From assembly GCA_028706255.1 (NCBI GenBank), contig JAQWBS010000002.1, positions 224,672 to 288,671 of the forward strand: a DNA stretch of 64,000 nucleotides. Reading direction: 5' to 3'. Below the pieces are notes generated by a model that saw nothing but the letters and a program-made list of their open reading frames with translations, made no database searches and had not been told where the DNA came from. This document shows positions 21,302 through 31,592 of this stretch, one piece after another. Source of the DNA: Alphaproteobacteria bacterium (lineage in GTDB: Bacteria; Pseudomonadota; Alphaproteobacteria; RF32; CAG-239). The translations under genes were made by a program, and so were the position numbers. How positions within the stretch are numbered: position 1 is the first letter of the stretch; the number at the start of each line of letters is the position of its first letter.

Positions 21302-23104
21302 ATGAAACATCTAGAATCATCGGCTTTAAGTGAAGAATCTAAGCTTTTAGCGACTTCAATCCTTTCACAAAAAGGCAATCCAAAAGAAATTTTAGAATCG
21401 AGATTTAGACAATTTTACGAAAAAGAGTTGCTTTTTTATGCTCGAGATTTTCTTACGCCTGAGGCTAATGAAGAAAACAGAGCTTTTAGTAAAATCATTA
21501 GCTTTCTCGCTCTTGCTGATCAAGACTTTGAAGATAAGCTCCCTATTGTTGCAGAAATTGGTGCGAAAAATAAATATCTAGCTCGAACAGCTTTCAATAT
21601 TCTCTCCGATGATAAAGAAAAACTTAAAGCCCCTAATATCCTTGTCGCTTTGCTTGAAGCAAAACAAAATGGAAATTTAGACGAAGCCATCTTTTCTTCT
21701 TTAAGCCGTGAAGTTATCTCTAAGAATGGTGCAAATGGTGCCCTTTATGACATTGTTCAAGACACATTAGAAACAGATAAGGATAGAAGTTTACTTTCTT
21801 TACTTGCAAAAGACCCTAAAATTAACCCAGAAAGAATGATGGATTTATACAGTTTCAAAAGAGACACGAGTCTTAGTCATGAACAGGACTATCTTGATGA
21901 ACTAGATAGCATCAGAAACGATGAGGAATTTGATGATATTTTTACAAATGATGAAACCTTAAAACTAGCTTTCCACTTGGTAGACTTATATCGAAGAGAT
22001 CCTGTTTTAAATAAAAAAGCAATCAAACTTTTGGGCTATCTTAATAAGGGAGATAAACTCAAGTCTGAATTAGAAAACATTATTGAAGGCTCAGAATATG
22101 ACCCAGACATTGTTAATGTTTTTATGGATAAATATAAAACCGATGAAGATACGCTTATCTCCCATGCCCATTTATTTATGAAAATTGCAGCTCAAAACCC
22201 TAAGTTCGCAGAAACCTATGTCAACTATACTGCAGTAGGAATCAGAGGATCTGGTTCTGATGATAATATTCAAAACATTTTCTATGGTTATTATGGTGCA
22301 ACAACCCCAGATGTTGTTTCCAAAGATGGCTTATTTGACGAGCGCTATCAATATTTGATGAAAACAGCGCTTTATGAAAGCAAGATGAATATTCATGAAT
22401 TAGTCAAAGTTGCAGAAACTGTAACTGACAATCTTTCTTCAGATCTTTACCTAAATTATGATAACGATGATGATTATGATGACGACGACGATGATGATGA
22501 CGATGAAAGATTTTCTCAAAACAACACTGATAACAACAATTATAGTGGAAATGCCGGTTCAGCAAGCGGTTACATTGATGAGGATATGCCTGAATTTGAT
22601 AAAGAAAAAACCCAAATTTTCAATGACTTTCTTGAAATGGCTGTAAATAGCCCGCTTTTACAAAAAGATAAGAAGTTTCTTTCCAAATATATGTCACATC
22701 TCTATATTTTGAGTCGTGGTTCAGATTTGCCAAAAGAATCCATGCTTAAAATTGAACATCTTATCTCAGAAAATGCAGATAAAATGAGCATCACAGACTA
22801 TATTCGTTTTAGCGTAGATAAGGCAATTAAATATGAAAAAGAATATGACAAAGAAAATGACATTAATGACTTTGTTACCCCTTATGAGGTTTATGATAAA
22901 ATTCTCAATCTCACAAAAAACATCATTAAAAAAGCACCTTTAACAGATACAGAACAAAGAAAAATCGCCTTATCTTTAAAGAAACTCAATGCAAACAAAA
23001 ACGACTTTGACATTGAAAAGCACGAAATGCTTCTTTCAAAACTTGAGAAGCCAAAAAATTCACCACTTGTAATTTATAAAACTCAAAATAAGAAATCGAG
23101 ATAA
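21302..23104 (+). CDS. Large predicted alpha-helical protein of unknown family, paralog 1, with poly-Asp stretch
   Basis: About 600 aa; internal DNDDDYDDDDDDDDDER; N-terminal and central similarity to the next ORF. Confidence 0.75.
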   Translation: MKHLESSALSEESKLLATSILSQKGNPKEILESRFRQFYEKELLFYARDFLTPEANEENRAFSKIISFLALADQDFEDKLPIVAEIGAKNKYLARTAFNILSDDKEKLKAPNILVALLEAKQNGNLDEAIFSSLSREVISKNGANGALYDIVQDTLETDKDRSLLSLLAKDPKINPERMMDLYSFKRDTSLSHEQDYLDELDSIRNDEEFDDIFTNDETLKLAFHLVDLYRRDPVLNKKAIKLLGYLNKGDKLKSELENIIEGSEYDPDIVNVFMDKYKTDEDTLISHAHLFMKIAAQNPKFAETYVNYTAVGIRGSGSDDNIQNIFYGYYGATTPDVVSKDGLFDERYQYLMKTALYESKMNIHELVKVAETVTDNLSSDLYLNYDNDDDYDDDDDDDDDERFSQNNTDNNNYSGNAGSASGYIDEDMPEFDKEKTQIFNDFLEMAVNSPLLQKDKKFLSKYMSHLYILSRGSDLPKESMLKIEHLISENADKMSITDYIRFSVDKAIKYEKEYDKENDINDFVTPYEVYDKILNLTKNIIKKAPLTDTEQRKIALSLKKLNANKNDFDIEKHEMLLSKLEKPKNSPLVIYKTQNKKSR

Positions 23105-23106
23105 CC

Positions 23107-24885
23107 ATGTATTATAAAGATTCTTCAGCTCTAAGCCCTAATAGCAAACAAGCCATTGACGCTATTTTAGCAAAAGAGGGTAACATTCAAGATTTCTTTG
23201 ATGATAGATTCAGCTCTTTTCACCAAAAAGAAATCCTTTTTTTCATCAGAGATTTTGTAGATTCTGATTCTAAAACAACGAAAGATTTTAATTTGGTGTT
23301 AAAAAATCTTTCTTTAACCTCTGATGTGCTTGCATCACAACCAAAAACATTATTGCAACTCATCACTCATAAACCAGCGTTTGCTGAAAGTTGTGTTGAA
23401 ATTTTAAGAGATTCACAAAGCTTAGATGATAAAACTTTGATAATTCCTCTTTTGGAGGCTGCTCAAAGCAAAAATCTTCCTGAAGAAGACTTTGCTCGCT
23501 TGAGTAATCAACTATTGGTTTCTTGTCAAAGTTCGGAAATCCTTTCTGAAGTACAGGAATATGCTCTTAGACATTCTTTTGATGAACAATCAAAGGCTTT
23601 CGTTCATTTCTATCTCAATGCCCACACAGGCAACTCACAAATCATTGATGAAACTCTGGACTTTATGTCTACCATTGAAAAGAATGTTAAGACTAGAAAA
23701 ATTGGCAACCAAAAACTGCTCCATGAATTTCTTAGAGATAAAGAAGAAAATAAAAATCTTTTTGAAATTGATTTAAGCAATGAGGAAACAGAAGCTTGCA
23801 TCCTTTTCTTGCAAAAAACAATTAAAGGAACTGAAGAGCCTGAACAACAAACGCCAACAACTGTTCGCAACGTGGCTTTAGACTTAATTGCGTTAGGCGT
23901 AGATTTCCCTGAACTAAAGAATGAAATTGTTGAGATGCTTGAAAAGATGAAAAATCAAAAGCATTTTGTGACATGTGCACAAGATTTCATTGATATTTCC
24001 ACGAGATATCCAGAATTCATCGTTCCTCTTTTGGCAAAACATAAGCAAGATGATTCTCTTGGTGCTTCTGCTCTTGCTAGCTTGCCAATTGTGGCACAAT
24101 TTGATGAAACTTATAAACCAGATTTCTTTAACACAATGGCAAAATCTTTAAGAGATTCAAAGTTTTATCACGCCACCCGACAAATTTTTAACCACACTGG
24201 TCTCATTGAAGACGAGACAGGAAATAGAGTCTATGTTAATCTTTTTGACAAACATTTTGCTTATCTCATCAAGACGGCTCTATATGAAAGCAAAATGGCT
24301 CCCCATGAAGCTACTGCTTTGGCAGATGATATCAGAATGAATATGGAGAACAAGCTTTCTCGCTTGCATAAAACAAATGACATTACCTCAAAAGAGTTAA
24401 AATCTTTTGGTAGATTTTTGCAAACCGTAGATAATAGCCCACTTATCAATCAAAACCTTGAGGTGAAAGACTTGTTTTTAGCCTCAACGCTTATTGCATC
24501 AGAAACCGTAAATCTTCCTGTGGAATTGCATAAAAACATGAATAAATTTTTAGAAAGCCACGACATCAACAACGAATCTTTCATTAAAGCCCTCGTGAAA
24601 AAGACACGAAACTATGAAAAATTATATCATCCAAAGATGAACAACTGTGAGCCAGCTAAGCTTTATGAAAAAATGTTCACATATATTGAAGGAATCCTTG
24701 AAAAGACTTCTTTTTCTGATGAAGAAAAAAAACGAATCACGGGTTCTCTTGACACTTTGACTGACACAAATGTCATCTTTAGTCGGAAAAAATTTCAAAA
24801 AATGCTAAACAGTCTTAACAAGACGTCAACAGCTAATAATATTCCTCCTTATTCACCAAATTTCAAAAAAGGCAGAAGTCTTTGA
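23107..24885 (+). CDS. Large predicted alpha-helical protein of unknown family, paralog 2
   Basis: Shared motifs with preceding ORF: SSALS..SK, EILFFIRDF, YLIKTALYESKM, NSPL. Confidence 0.75.
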   Translation: MYYKDSSALSPNSKQAIDAILAKEGNIQDFFDDRFSSFHQKEILFFIRDFVDSDSKTTKDFNLVLKNLSLTSDVLASQPKTLLQLITHKPAFAESCVEILRDSQSLDDKTLIIPLLEAAQSKNLPEEDFARLSNQLLVSCQSSEILSEVQEYALRHSFDEQSKAFVHFYLNAHTGNSQIIDETLDFMSTIEKNVKTRKIGNQKLLHEFLRDKEENKNLFEIDLSNEETEACILFLQKTIKGTEEPEQQTPTTVRNVALDLIALGVDFPELKNEIVEMLEKMKNQKHFVTCAQDFIDISTRYPEFIVPLLAKHKQDDSLGASALASLPIVAQFDETYKPDFFNTMAKSLRDSKFYHATRQIFNHTGLIEDETGNRVYVNLFDKHFAYLIKTALYESKMAPHEATALADDIRMNMENKLSRLHKTNDITSKELKSFGRFLQTVDNSPLINQNLEVKDLFLASTLIASETVNLPVELHKNMNKFLESHDINNESFIKALVKKTRNYEKLYHPKMNNCEPAKLYEKMFTYIEGILEKTSFSDEEKKRITGSLDTLTDTNVIFSRKKFQKMLNSLNKTSTANNIPPYSPNFKKGRSL

Positions 24886-24941
24886 TAAAATTGACTAGAT
24901 TTTAAGCAAAAATGTCGCTATATATAATAGACAATAGAATT

Positions 24942-24956
24942 TGATAATTTTTATCA
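24942..24956. promoter_or_regulatory. Palindromic operator-like site upstream of the suf operon
   Basis: TGATAA-TTT-TTATCA perfect palindrome 30 bp before sufB ATG. Confidence 0.45.
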
Positions 24957-24986
24957 TTAGTGAATATGCAAGGTTAAGAACGAAAA

Positions 24987-26438
24987 ATGAATAAGGTCAT
25001 AACACCTGAAATTGAAGATTCCAGCGGCGACAAATATAAATATGGCTTTTCAACCGAAATTGAAATGGAAACCGCTCCCAAAGGTCTTAATGAAGACATC
25101 ATTCGTCTTATCTCAAACAAAAAAGAAGAACCCGAGTGGCTTTTAGAGTTTCGCTTAAAAGCATTTCAACACTGGAAAACAATGAAAGAGCCAACTTGGG
25201 CAAAAGTTGATTATGATAAAATTGACTATCAAGACCTTTATTACTATTCAGCGCCCAAGCAAAAAATTTCACCAAAAAGCTTGGACGAAGTCGACCCTGA
25301 AATTTTGAAAACTTATGAAAAACTTGGAATTCCTTTGAAAGAGCAAGAAGCTCTTGCTGGGGTGGTTGCTGTGGATGCCGTTTTTGATAGTGTTTCCGTT
25401 GCCACAACTTATAAGGCAAAACTTGCAGAAAAAGGTGTTATTTTCGGATCAATTTCGGAGGCCATTAAAGAGCATTCTGATTTGGTCAGAAAATATCTGG
25501 GTTCTGTTGTGCCTTACACAGACAATTTCTTTGGCTGTTTGAATAGTGCGGTTTTCACAGACGGCTCTTTTGTTTACATCCCTAAAGGGGTGAAATGTCC
25601 AATGGAGCTTTCAACTTATTTCCGAATCAATGCAAAAAACACTGGGCAATTTGAAAGAACGCTGATTATTGCTGAAGATGATAGTTATGTGAGTTATTTA
25701 GAGGGTTGCACTGCACCACAGAGAGATGAGAATCAGCTTCATGCCGCCATTGTAGAAATTGTTGTGCTTAATCATGCAGAAGTGAAATATTCCACCGTTC
25801 AAAACTGGTATCCAGGGGATAAAGAGGGCAAAGGCGGGGTTTATAATTTTGTGACGAAGAGAGCCGCTTGCCGTGGCGTGAATGCTAAAGTTTCTTGGAC
25901 ACAGGTGGAAACAGGTTCTGCCGTGACATGGAAATATCCATCTTGTATTTTGCAAGGCGACAATTCCGTTGGAGAGTTTTATTCTGTTGCCATCACGAAC
26001 AATCTACAACAAGCTGATACGGGTACAAAGATGATTCACATTGGCAAGAACACAAGTTCAAAAATCATCTCCAAAGGCATTTCCGCTGGTTTCTCAAACC
26101 AAACTTATCGAGGCTTGGTCAAGATTTTACCAACGGCACAAAAAGCCAGAAACTATTCGCAATGCGACAGTCTTTTAATTGGAAAAAATTGTGGTTCACA
26201 CACCATTCCATATATTGAAAACAGGAATAATTCTGCCATCATTGAACATGAAGCAACCACTTCAAAAATTAGCGAAGAGCAACTTTTCTATTGCCTGCAA
26301 AGAGGCATTGATGAAGAAACTGCAGTGAGCTTGATTGTGAATGGTTTCTGCAAAGAAGTGATGCAACATTTGCCAATGGAATTTGCCATTGAAGCAGCAA
26401 AATTAATTAACATTAGCTTGGAAGGAAGCGTGGGATAA
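24987..26438 (+). CDS. sufB: Fe-S cluster assembly protein SufB
   Basis: Typical SufB sequence ([55 protein letters not shown]). Confidence 0.97.
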   Translation: MNKVITPEIEDSSGDKYKYGFSTEIEMETAPKGLNEDIIRLISNKKEEPEWLLEFRLKAFQHWKTMKEPTWAKVDYDKIDYQDLYYYSAPKQKISPKSLDEVDPEILKTYEKLGIPLKEQEALAGVVAVDAVFDSVSVATTYKAKLAEKGVIFGSISEAIKEHSDLVRKYLGSVVPYTDNFFGCLNSAVFTDGSFVYIPKGVKCPMELSTYFRINAKNTGQFERTLIIAEDDSYVSYLEGCTAPQRDENQLHAAIVEIVVLNHAEVKYSTVQNWYPGDKEGKGGVYNFVTKRAACRGVNAKVSWTQVETGSAVTWKYPSCILQGDNSVGEFYSVAITNNLQQADTGTKMIHIGKNTSSKIISKGISAGFSNQTYRGLVKILPTAQKARNYSQCDSLLIGKNCGSHTIPYIENRNNSAIIEHEATTSKISEEQLFYCLQRGIDEETAVSLIVNGFCKEVMQHLPMEFAIEAAKLINISLEGSVG

Positions 26439-26731
26439 TGAAAATTGATGAAAAAATTTGTAAAAGAGCATTAGACACTTGGGGCAAAACTGCTCAGATG
26501 TCTATGGTTTTTGAAGAAATGTCTGAACTTCAAATTGAACTCTTGAAAAACATTAATCGGGGCAAAGATAACATCGAAAAAATCATCGATGAATGTGCTG
26601 ATGTCAACATCATGCTCAGACAAGTTGAACTTTGTTACGATATTAGTGAAGAAGTTCAGAAAAGAATCGACTTCAAACTCAACCGTTTGGTCGGCAGACT
26701 TGATGAGTGGGACGAGAATCATAAAAAATAA
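26438..26731 (+). CDS. MazG-like all-alpha NTP pyrophosphohydrolase-related protein
   Basis: EEMSELQIELLK ... DECADVNIML reads as the EExxE...ExxD metal-binding pattern. Confidence 0.7.
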   Translation: MKIDEKICKRALDTWGKTAQMSMVFEEMSELQIELLKNINRGKDNIEKIIDECADVNIMLRQVELCYDISEEVQKRIDFKLNRLVGRLDEWDENHKK

Positions 26732-26748
26732 CAAGAAGAAAGAGAAAA

Positions 26749-27507
26749 ATGAGTGTTTTATTAGAAATTGAAGACCTACACGCTGCCGTTGGTGACAAAG
26801 AAATCATTAAAGGGTTTAATTTGACCATTAATGAAGGCGAAGTTCATGCCATTATGGGTCCGAACGGTGCTGGAAAGTCGACTTTATCATATGTTCTGAC
26901 AGGACGTGAAGGATATGAGGTAACAAAAGGAAGCATTAAATTTAAGGGCAAAGATTTGCTAGACCTTGAGGTGAGTGAACGTGCTTGCGAAGGGCTTTTC
27001 CTTTCCATGCAATATCCTGTTGAAATCCCAGGGGTTCCAACTACAGCTTTTCTGAAACACGCCGTTAATGCAAAACGCAAATATCAAAATTTGCCTGAAC
27101 TTGACACCATGGAATTTATCAAACAACTTCGTGAAGATGGCAAAGTTTTGGGTGTGGACAATGAAATGCTGAAAAGACACGTTAATGTGGGCTTTTCAGG
27201 GGGCGAAAAAAAGAAAATGGAAACCCTACAAATGTGCGTTTTGAAGCCAGATTTAGCCATTCTTGATGAAGCAGATTCAGGGTTGGACATTGATGCAATG
27301 AAGACTGTTTCCGATGGTGTTAATTCCTTGAGAGACAGCAAGAGAAGTTTGCTCATCATCACCCACTATCAACGCCTTTTGAACTATATTGAGCCAGACT
27401 TCGTGCATATTTTTGCTAATGGTAAAATCATTAAATCTGGCAAGAAAGAACTTGCGCTTGAGTTAGAAGAAAAAGGCTATGCGAATTTTGTGAAAGAAGC
27501 TGAGTAG
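26749..27507 (+). CDS. sufC: Fe-S cluster assembly ATPase SufC
   Basis: MGPNGAGKSTLSYVLTGREGYEVTKGSIKFKGKDL; GFSGGEKKKMETLQM; LDEADSGLDIDAM. Confidence 0.97.
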   Translation: MSVLLEIEDLHAAVGDKEIIKGFNLTINEGEVHAIMGPNGAGKSTLSYVLTGREGYEVTKGSIKFKGKDLLDLEVSERACEGLFLSMQYPVEIPGVPTTAFLKHAVNAKRKYQNLPELDTMEFIKQLREDGKVLGVDNEMLKRHVNVGFSGGEKKKMETLQMCVLKPDLAILDEADSGLDIDAMKTVSDGVNSLRDSKRSLLIITHYQRLLNYIEPDFVHIFANGKIIKSGKKELALELEEKGYANFVKEAE

Positions 27508-27511
27508 AAGA

Positions 27512-28729
27512 ATGACAAAACTGCTTGACATTGAATCCCCAAAAAAAGATGACCTTTGGCTGGAAAACCTAAGAACGGAAGCCTTGAAAACGTTCCGCTC
27601 TGTTGGACTTCCTCAACCGAAAACAGAAATTTGGAAATATACCAAACCTCGTGACCTTTTTGCAGATGACTTCACAATCAACGCTCCTAAACAGGTTCAA
27701 TCTTTTGACGTTGACCTTGGCTTTCCTGCTTATAAAATTGAATTTTTCAATGGTAAATTAGAAAAAGCGCCACAAGATTTACCAAAAAATGTAAGTCTTT
27801 GCTCTATTTTGGAAGCAAGAGAGAAAATTGGCAGCTTGCTCAAATTATCAAAATATCCTTTTGCAGCCTTAAACACTGCTTTTTTGGAAAACGGCATCTT
27901 CTTAACCATTAAGAAGAACACGCATTTGGACAAACCACTGGTTTTGGTTAATAAAACGGCCTCTGGAGAAGAAAACTTTTTCTATAATCTTCGACATTTA
28001 ATTGTTTTGGAGGAAAATGCTTCTGCTGAAATCTTGGAGCATTATGCTTATCAGGGAGAAGAGAAATCTCGTTATTTCTGTAATATTGTGAGTGAAATTC
28101 ACTTGCAACAAAACGCTATTTTACATCATTATAAAGTTCAAGAAGAAGCTTTTAAGGCTTGTCATCTTGCCCTTAATTTGGTCAATGTTGGTCGCAATGC
28201 CCATTATGATGCGTGTTGCATACAAAAAGGGGGGAACTTAGCCAGAAACGAAAGCAAAATTTTGTTAAGTGAAGAAAGTGCCCAAGCAAATATGAATTGT
28301 GCTTATTTAATGAATGGCTGGGCAACCATTGATAACACAACTTATGTGAAGCACCTTGCCCCTCACACATTTTCTGACCAACTGGTTAAAGGTGTTGTCG
28401 GCGGAAATGCTAAAGGCGTTTTCCAAGGAAAGATTCACATTGCCAAAGATTGTGTTAAAGTTGAAGGCAACCAACTTCACCGCGCTTTGTTGCTTTCTGA
28501 CACTGCCGAAATTGATTGCAAACCGGAACTGGAAATTTTTGCTGATGATGTGCGCTGCACACATGGGGCTGCCACGGGTGTTTTGGATGAAATGCAGTTG
28601 TTTTATATGCAATCTCGTGGTATAAATGAAAAAGATGCAAAACAAATGTTAATAGATGCATATTTAGATGACGTAATAAATAAAATATATAATAATGACA
28701 TCAAAGATTGGATAAAGAACAGGATTTAA
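27512..28729 (+). CDS. sufD: Fe-S cluster assembly protein SufD
   Basis: SufB/D C-terminal fold motifs; CTHGAATGVLDEMQLFYMQSRGI. Confidence 0.93.
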   Translation: MTKLLDIESPKKDDLWLENLRTEALKTFRSVGLPQPKTEIWKYTKPRDLFADDFTINAPKQVQSFDVDLGFPAYKIEFFNGKLEKAPQDLPKNVSLCSILEAREKIGSLLKLSKYPFAALNTAFLENGIFLTIKKNTHLDKPLVLVNKTASGEENFFYNLRHLIVLEENASAEILEHYAYQGEEKSRYFCNIVSEIHLQQNAILHHYKVQEEAFKACHLALNLVNVGRNAHYDACCIQKGGNLARNESKILLSEESAQANMNCAYLMNGWATIDNTTYVKHLAPHTFSDQLVKGVVGGNAKGVFQGKIHIAKDCVKVEGNQLHRALLLSDTAEIDCKPELEIFADDVRCTHGAATGVLDEMQLFYMQSRGINEKDAKQMLIDAYLDDVINKIYNNDIKDWIKNRI

Positions 28730-28732
28730 CAT

Positions 28733-29494
28733 ATGCAGGAAAAAGTCTATTTCACAAATGCGAGCGGTAAAGAACTTGCGGGAATTATCGATAGAGATGA
28801 GAGCAAAACAAATCAAGGTGTTGTCATCATCCTTGGTAGTTTTAATTCCTATAAATATTCAGCCAAACAAGAATTTCTTGCTGAGACTTTTAAATCTTTT
28901 GGGTTAGCTGTTTTCCGTTTTGACTATCAAGGTCGCGGGGAAAGTGATGGCGACATCTCTTTTGCAACGATTTCAACTGGCTTAGAAGATGTTCGTGCTG
29001 CTGTTGACTTTATCAAAAATCAGCTCTGGGTTAGCTTGGATAAAATTTCACTTTTTGGCTCTGAATATGGTTCTGCTTTAGCAATTTTGGAAGCTGAAAA
29101 AAATAAGCAATATAAATTTTTAATTCTCACTGCACCTCGCCCTCAATTTGAAACGTTTTATGACGGAGCAGATATTGATGAATGGCGTAAGAATGATTTT
29201 TATCATACCAAAGGACTCAATTTACACATCAGCCTGCATGATGATGTTGAAAGCTATGATGTTTTAAATGTGGCAAAGAGAATCACCATTCCAACGCTCA
29301 TTATTTCTGCTGAAAATGAGGAAGCTCGTGAACTCGGGCAAGACAAACGTTTGAAAAGAGTGATGAAAAACGCCACAGTTAAAATCGTTGAAGAATGTAA
29401 TAATGTTCATTGTGCTGACGCCAAAACACAAATCTATAATTTCATTAAAAATTGGTTAGATGAGAAATGTTTGATACGCAAAAAGTTAGATTAG
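28733..29494 (+). CDS. Alpha/beta hydrolase family protein
   Basis: FRFDYQGRGESDG; LFGSEYGSALAILEA nucleophile-elbow-like region. Confidence 0.75.
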   Translation: MQEKVYFTNASGKELAGIIDRDESKTNQGVVIILGSFNSYKYSAKQEFLAETFKSFGLAVFRFDYQGRGESDGDISFATISTGLEDVRAAVDFIKNQLWVSLDKISLFGSEYGSALAILEAEKNKQYKFLILTAPRPQFETFYDGADIDEWRKNDFYHTKGLNLHISLHDDVESYDVLNVAKRITIPTLIISAENEEARELGQDKRLKRVMKNATVKIVEECNNVHCADAKTQIYNFIKNWLDEKCLIRKKLD

Positions 29495-30681
29495 ATTTTC
29501 CGATTTTCTCTCAAAGAATTAATGGAAAAGAAAATTGTTTTTTAGACACCGCGGCTTCTGCTCAGAAGCCGTTGATTGTTCTTGAAGCAATGAAAAAAGC
29601 CTATCTTGAAACTTATGCAAACGTCCACAGAGGGGCATATTTCCTTTCAGAAGAAACAACCTCAAAATATGAAGAAGCCAGAAAAACTGTTCAAACCTTT
29701 GTCAATGCAGCTTCTTCAAAAGAAATTATCTTCACCAGAAATGCCACTGAATCCATTAACTTAGTTGCTTCAACTTGGGGCAAAAGATTTTTGAAAGCTA
29801 ATGATGAAGTTTTAATTTCAGAAGCTGAACATCATGCCAACCTTGTACCTTGGCAAGCGCTTCGTGATGAAGTTGGCTTTACGTTGAAAATTTTTAAAAT
29901 TGCTGATAATGGAGATTTTTCCGAAGAAGCCTTTTTAAAACACCTAACACCAAAAACCAAGCTTGTTGCCGTGACAGCAATGTCTAATGTTTTAGGCACG
30001 ATTTTTCCAATTCAAAAAATTTGCAAAAAAGCACATCAAGTTGGGGCAAAAGTTTTAGTCGATGCTTGTCAATTTGCTGTTCATCATCAAATTGATGTTC
30101 AGAAGTTGGACTGCGATTTTCTTGCCTTTTCAGGACACAAAACTTATGGTCCGACAGGCATTGGTGTCCTTTATGGTAAATATGACCTTTTAAAAGAAAT
30201 GCCTCCTTATCAATTTGGTGGAGATATGGTTGATGTTGTGACTTATCAAAACACGACTTATGCCCTGCCCCCTGCCCGCTTTGAAGCAGGCACACCAGCC
30301 ATTGTTGAAGCAATCGGCTTGGCGGAAGCTTTAAAATATATGCAAGCTCTTGGGCTCGAAAAGATTATGCAACATGAGCAAGAACTCACAACTTATGCAA
30401 CCCAACGTTTGAGCGAAATTGGGGGCTTGGTACAAATTGGCACAGCTCCAAATAAAGGGGGGGTGTTTTCTTTTATTCTTCAAGACATTCACCCACAAGA
30501 TGTTGCTTTCATCTTGAACAAAGAAGGTGTTTCCGTCAGAGTGGGACATCATTGTTCATATCCTCTGGTTAAACGCATGGGATATGAGTCGGTGATGCGT
30601 GCTTCAATTGGTTTATATTCAACAAAAGAAGACATTGACACACTTGTTAAAGCACTTCTTAAAGCAAAAACTTTTTTCTAA
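29467..30681 (+). CDS. sufS: Cysteine desulfurase SufS
   Basis: FLDTAASAQKPLIVLEAM, NVHRGAYFLSEE, SGHKTYGPTGIGVLYGK (PLP Lys), RVGHHCSYPL (active Cys). Confidence 0.96.
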   Translation: MFDTQKVRLDFPIFSQRINGKENCFLDTAASAQKPLIVLEAMKKAYLETYANVHRGAYFLSEETTSKYEEARKTVQTFVNAASSKEIIFTRNATESINLVASTWGKRFLKANDEVLISEAEHHANLVPWQALRDEVGFTLKIFKIADNGDFSEEAFLKHLTPKTKLVAVTAMSNVLGTIFPIQKICKKAHQVGAKVLVDACQFAVHHQIDVQKLDCDFLAFSGHKTYGPTGIGVLYGKYDLLKEMPPYQFGGDMVDVVTYQNTTYALPPARFEAGTPAIVEAIGLAEALKYMQALGLEKIMQHEQELTTYATQRLSEIGGLVQIGTAPNKGGVFSFILQDIHPQDVAFILNKEGVSVRVGHHCSYPLVKRMGYESVMRASIGLYSTKEDIDTLVKALLKAKTFF

Positions 30682-30698
30682 ATTAAGGACAAATAAAA

Positions 30699-31589
30699 AT
30701 GACTCTATGGTGGCTCTATGCTTTTATCGCCAGTTTTTTTCTTGCAACATATATTTATTGCAACCAAGTTTTCAAACTCCCTGCTCCGCTTCTGATGATT
30801 TATAGAGGGCTTGGTGTTTTCCTCATTATGCTCCCTTTTGCCTTTAGCTTAGCACCAAGTTTGGGTTGGCATTTTTATCTTCTGACAGCCGTTAACGGTC
30901 TTTTCATTGGTTATATTGACAATCGTTTTTTCCGTTCAGCAAAAGTGTTTGGAGCTGAGGCGACAAGCGTTGCTCAACCTTTGAGTCTTGCTGTTACTTT
31001 CTTGGCTTGGTTTGTCGCAAAGCCTCAACAAATGTTTGATTTATTGGCAAACCCATTTCATTTTACAATTATCTTTTTAAGCCTCTTTGGAATTTGTTTT
31101 TCTGTTATTGCTCTAAGAAATGGTCAGACCAGCAAAAAAGCACTCCTCTATCTCTTGCCTTGCATTATCATCGCTGGACTATTAGACACGAACAATAAAT
31201 TGATTATGGATTTGGGAAGCAGTTCTCCTTTGGTCGCTGTTTTTTACTACACAATGTTTTCTGGTCTTTTTTCAGGAATTTACAGCCTTTTCAAATATGT
31301 TCAAAAAAGAAGAGATTTACATGAAATTTATAAATTGAAAAATATTCAGAAGGGCTTTGCCGTTATCTTTTTCATAATCGGTTTGGTCGTTTTTAAAGGC
31401 TATGCAATGGGCTTATCCCCTAATCCAGCTTACGTTGTGGCAATTGTTTATCTGGCTCCGATTTGGATTTCTGTCATTAATTCGGGATATGCTTTGATAA
31501 ATAAAACAAAAGCCTATAAAAAAATGAATTTTAAGGTTACATTATTGCTTGTTGCTTCCGTAATTGCATTAATTTTGGCAGCAAGTTAA
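30699..31589 (+). CDS. EamA/DMT-like membrane transporter
   Basis: About 10 hydrophobic segments, EamA-like layout. Confidence 0.65.
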   Translation: MTLWWLYAFIASFFLATYIYCNQVFKLPAPLLMIYRGLGVFLIMLPFAFSLAPSLGWHFYLLTAVNGLFIGYIDNRFFRSAKVFGAEATSVAQPLSLAVTFLAWFVAKPQQMFDLLANPFHFTIIFLSLFGICFSVIALRNGQTSKKALLYLLPCIIIAGLLDTNNKLIMDLGSSSPLVAVFYYTMFSGLFSGIYSLFKYVQKRRDLHEIYKLKNIQKGFAVIFFIIGLVVFKGYAMGLSPNPAYVVAIVYLAPIWISVINSGYALINKTKAYKKMNFKVTLLLVASVIALILAAS

Positions 31590-31592
31590 ATT

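Noticed and set aside
22458-22646. 62-aa ORF MITMMIMMTTTMMM
   Set aside because: Out-of-frame reading of the poly-Asp tract in the larger ORF.
24942-24956. Interpreting TGATAATTTTTATCA as a definite Fur box
   Set aside because: Too short and AT-rich to assign to a specific regulator; kept only as a candidate operator.
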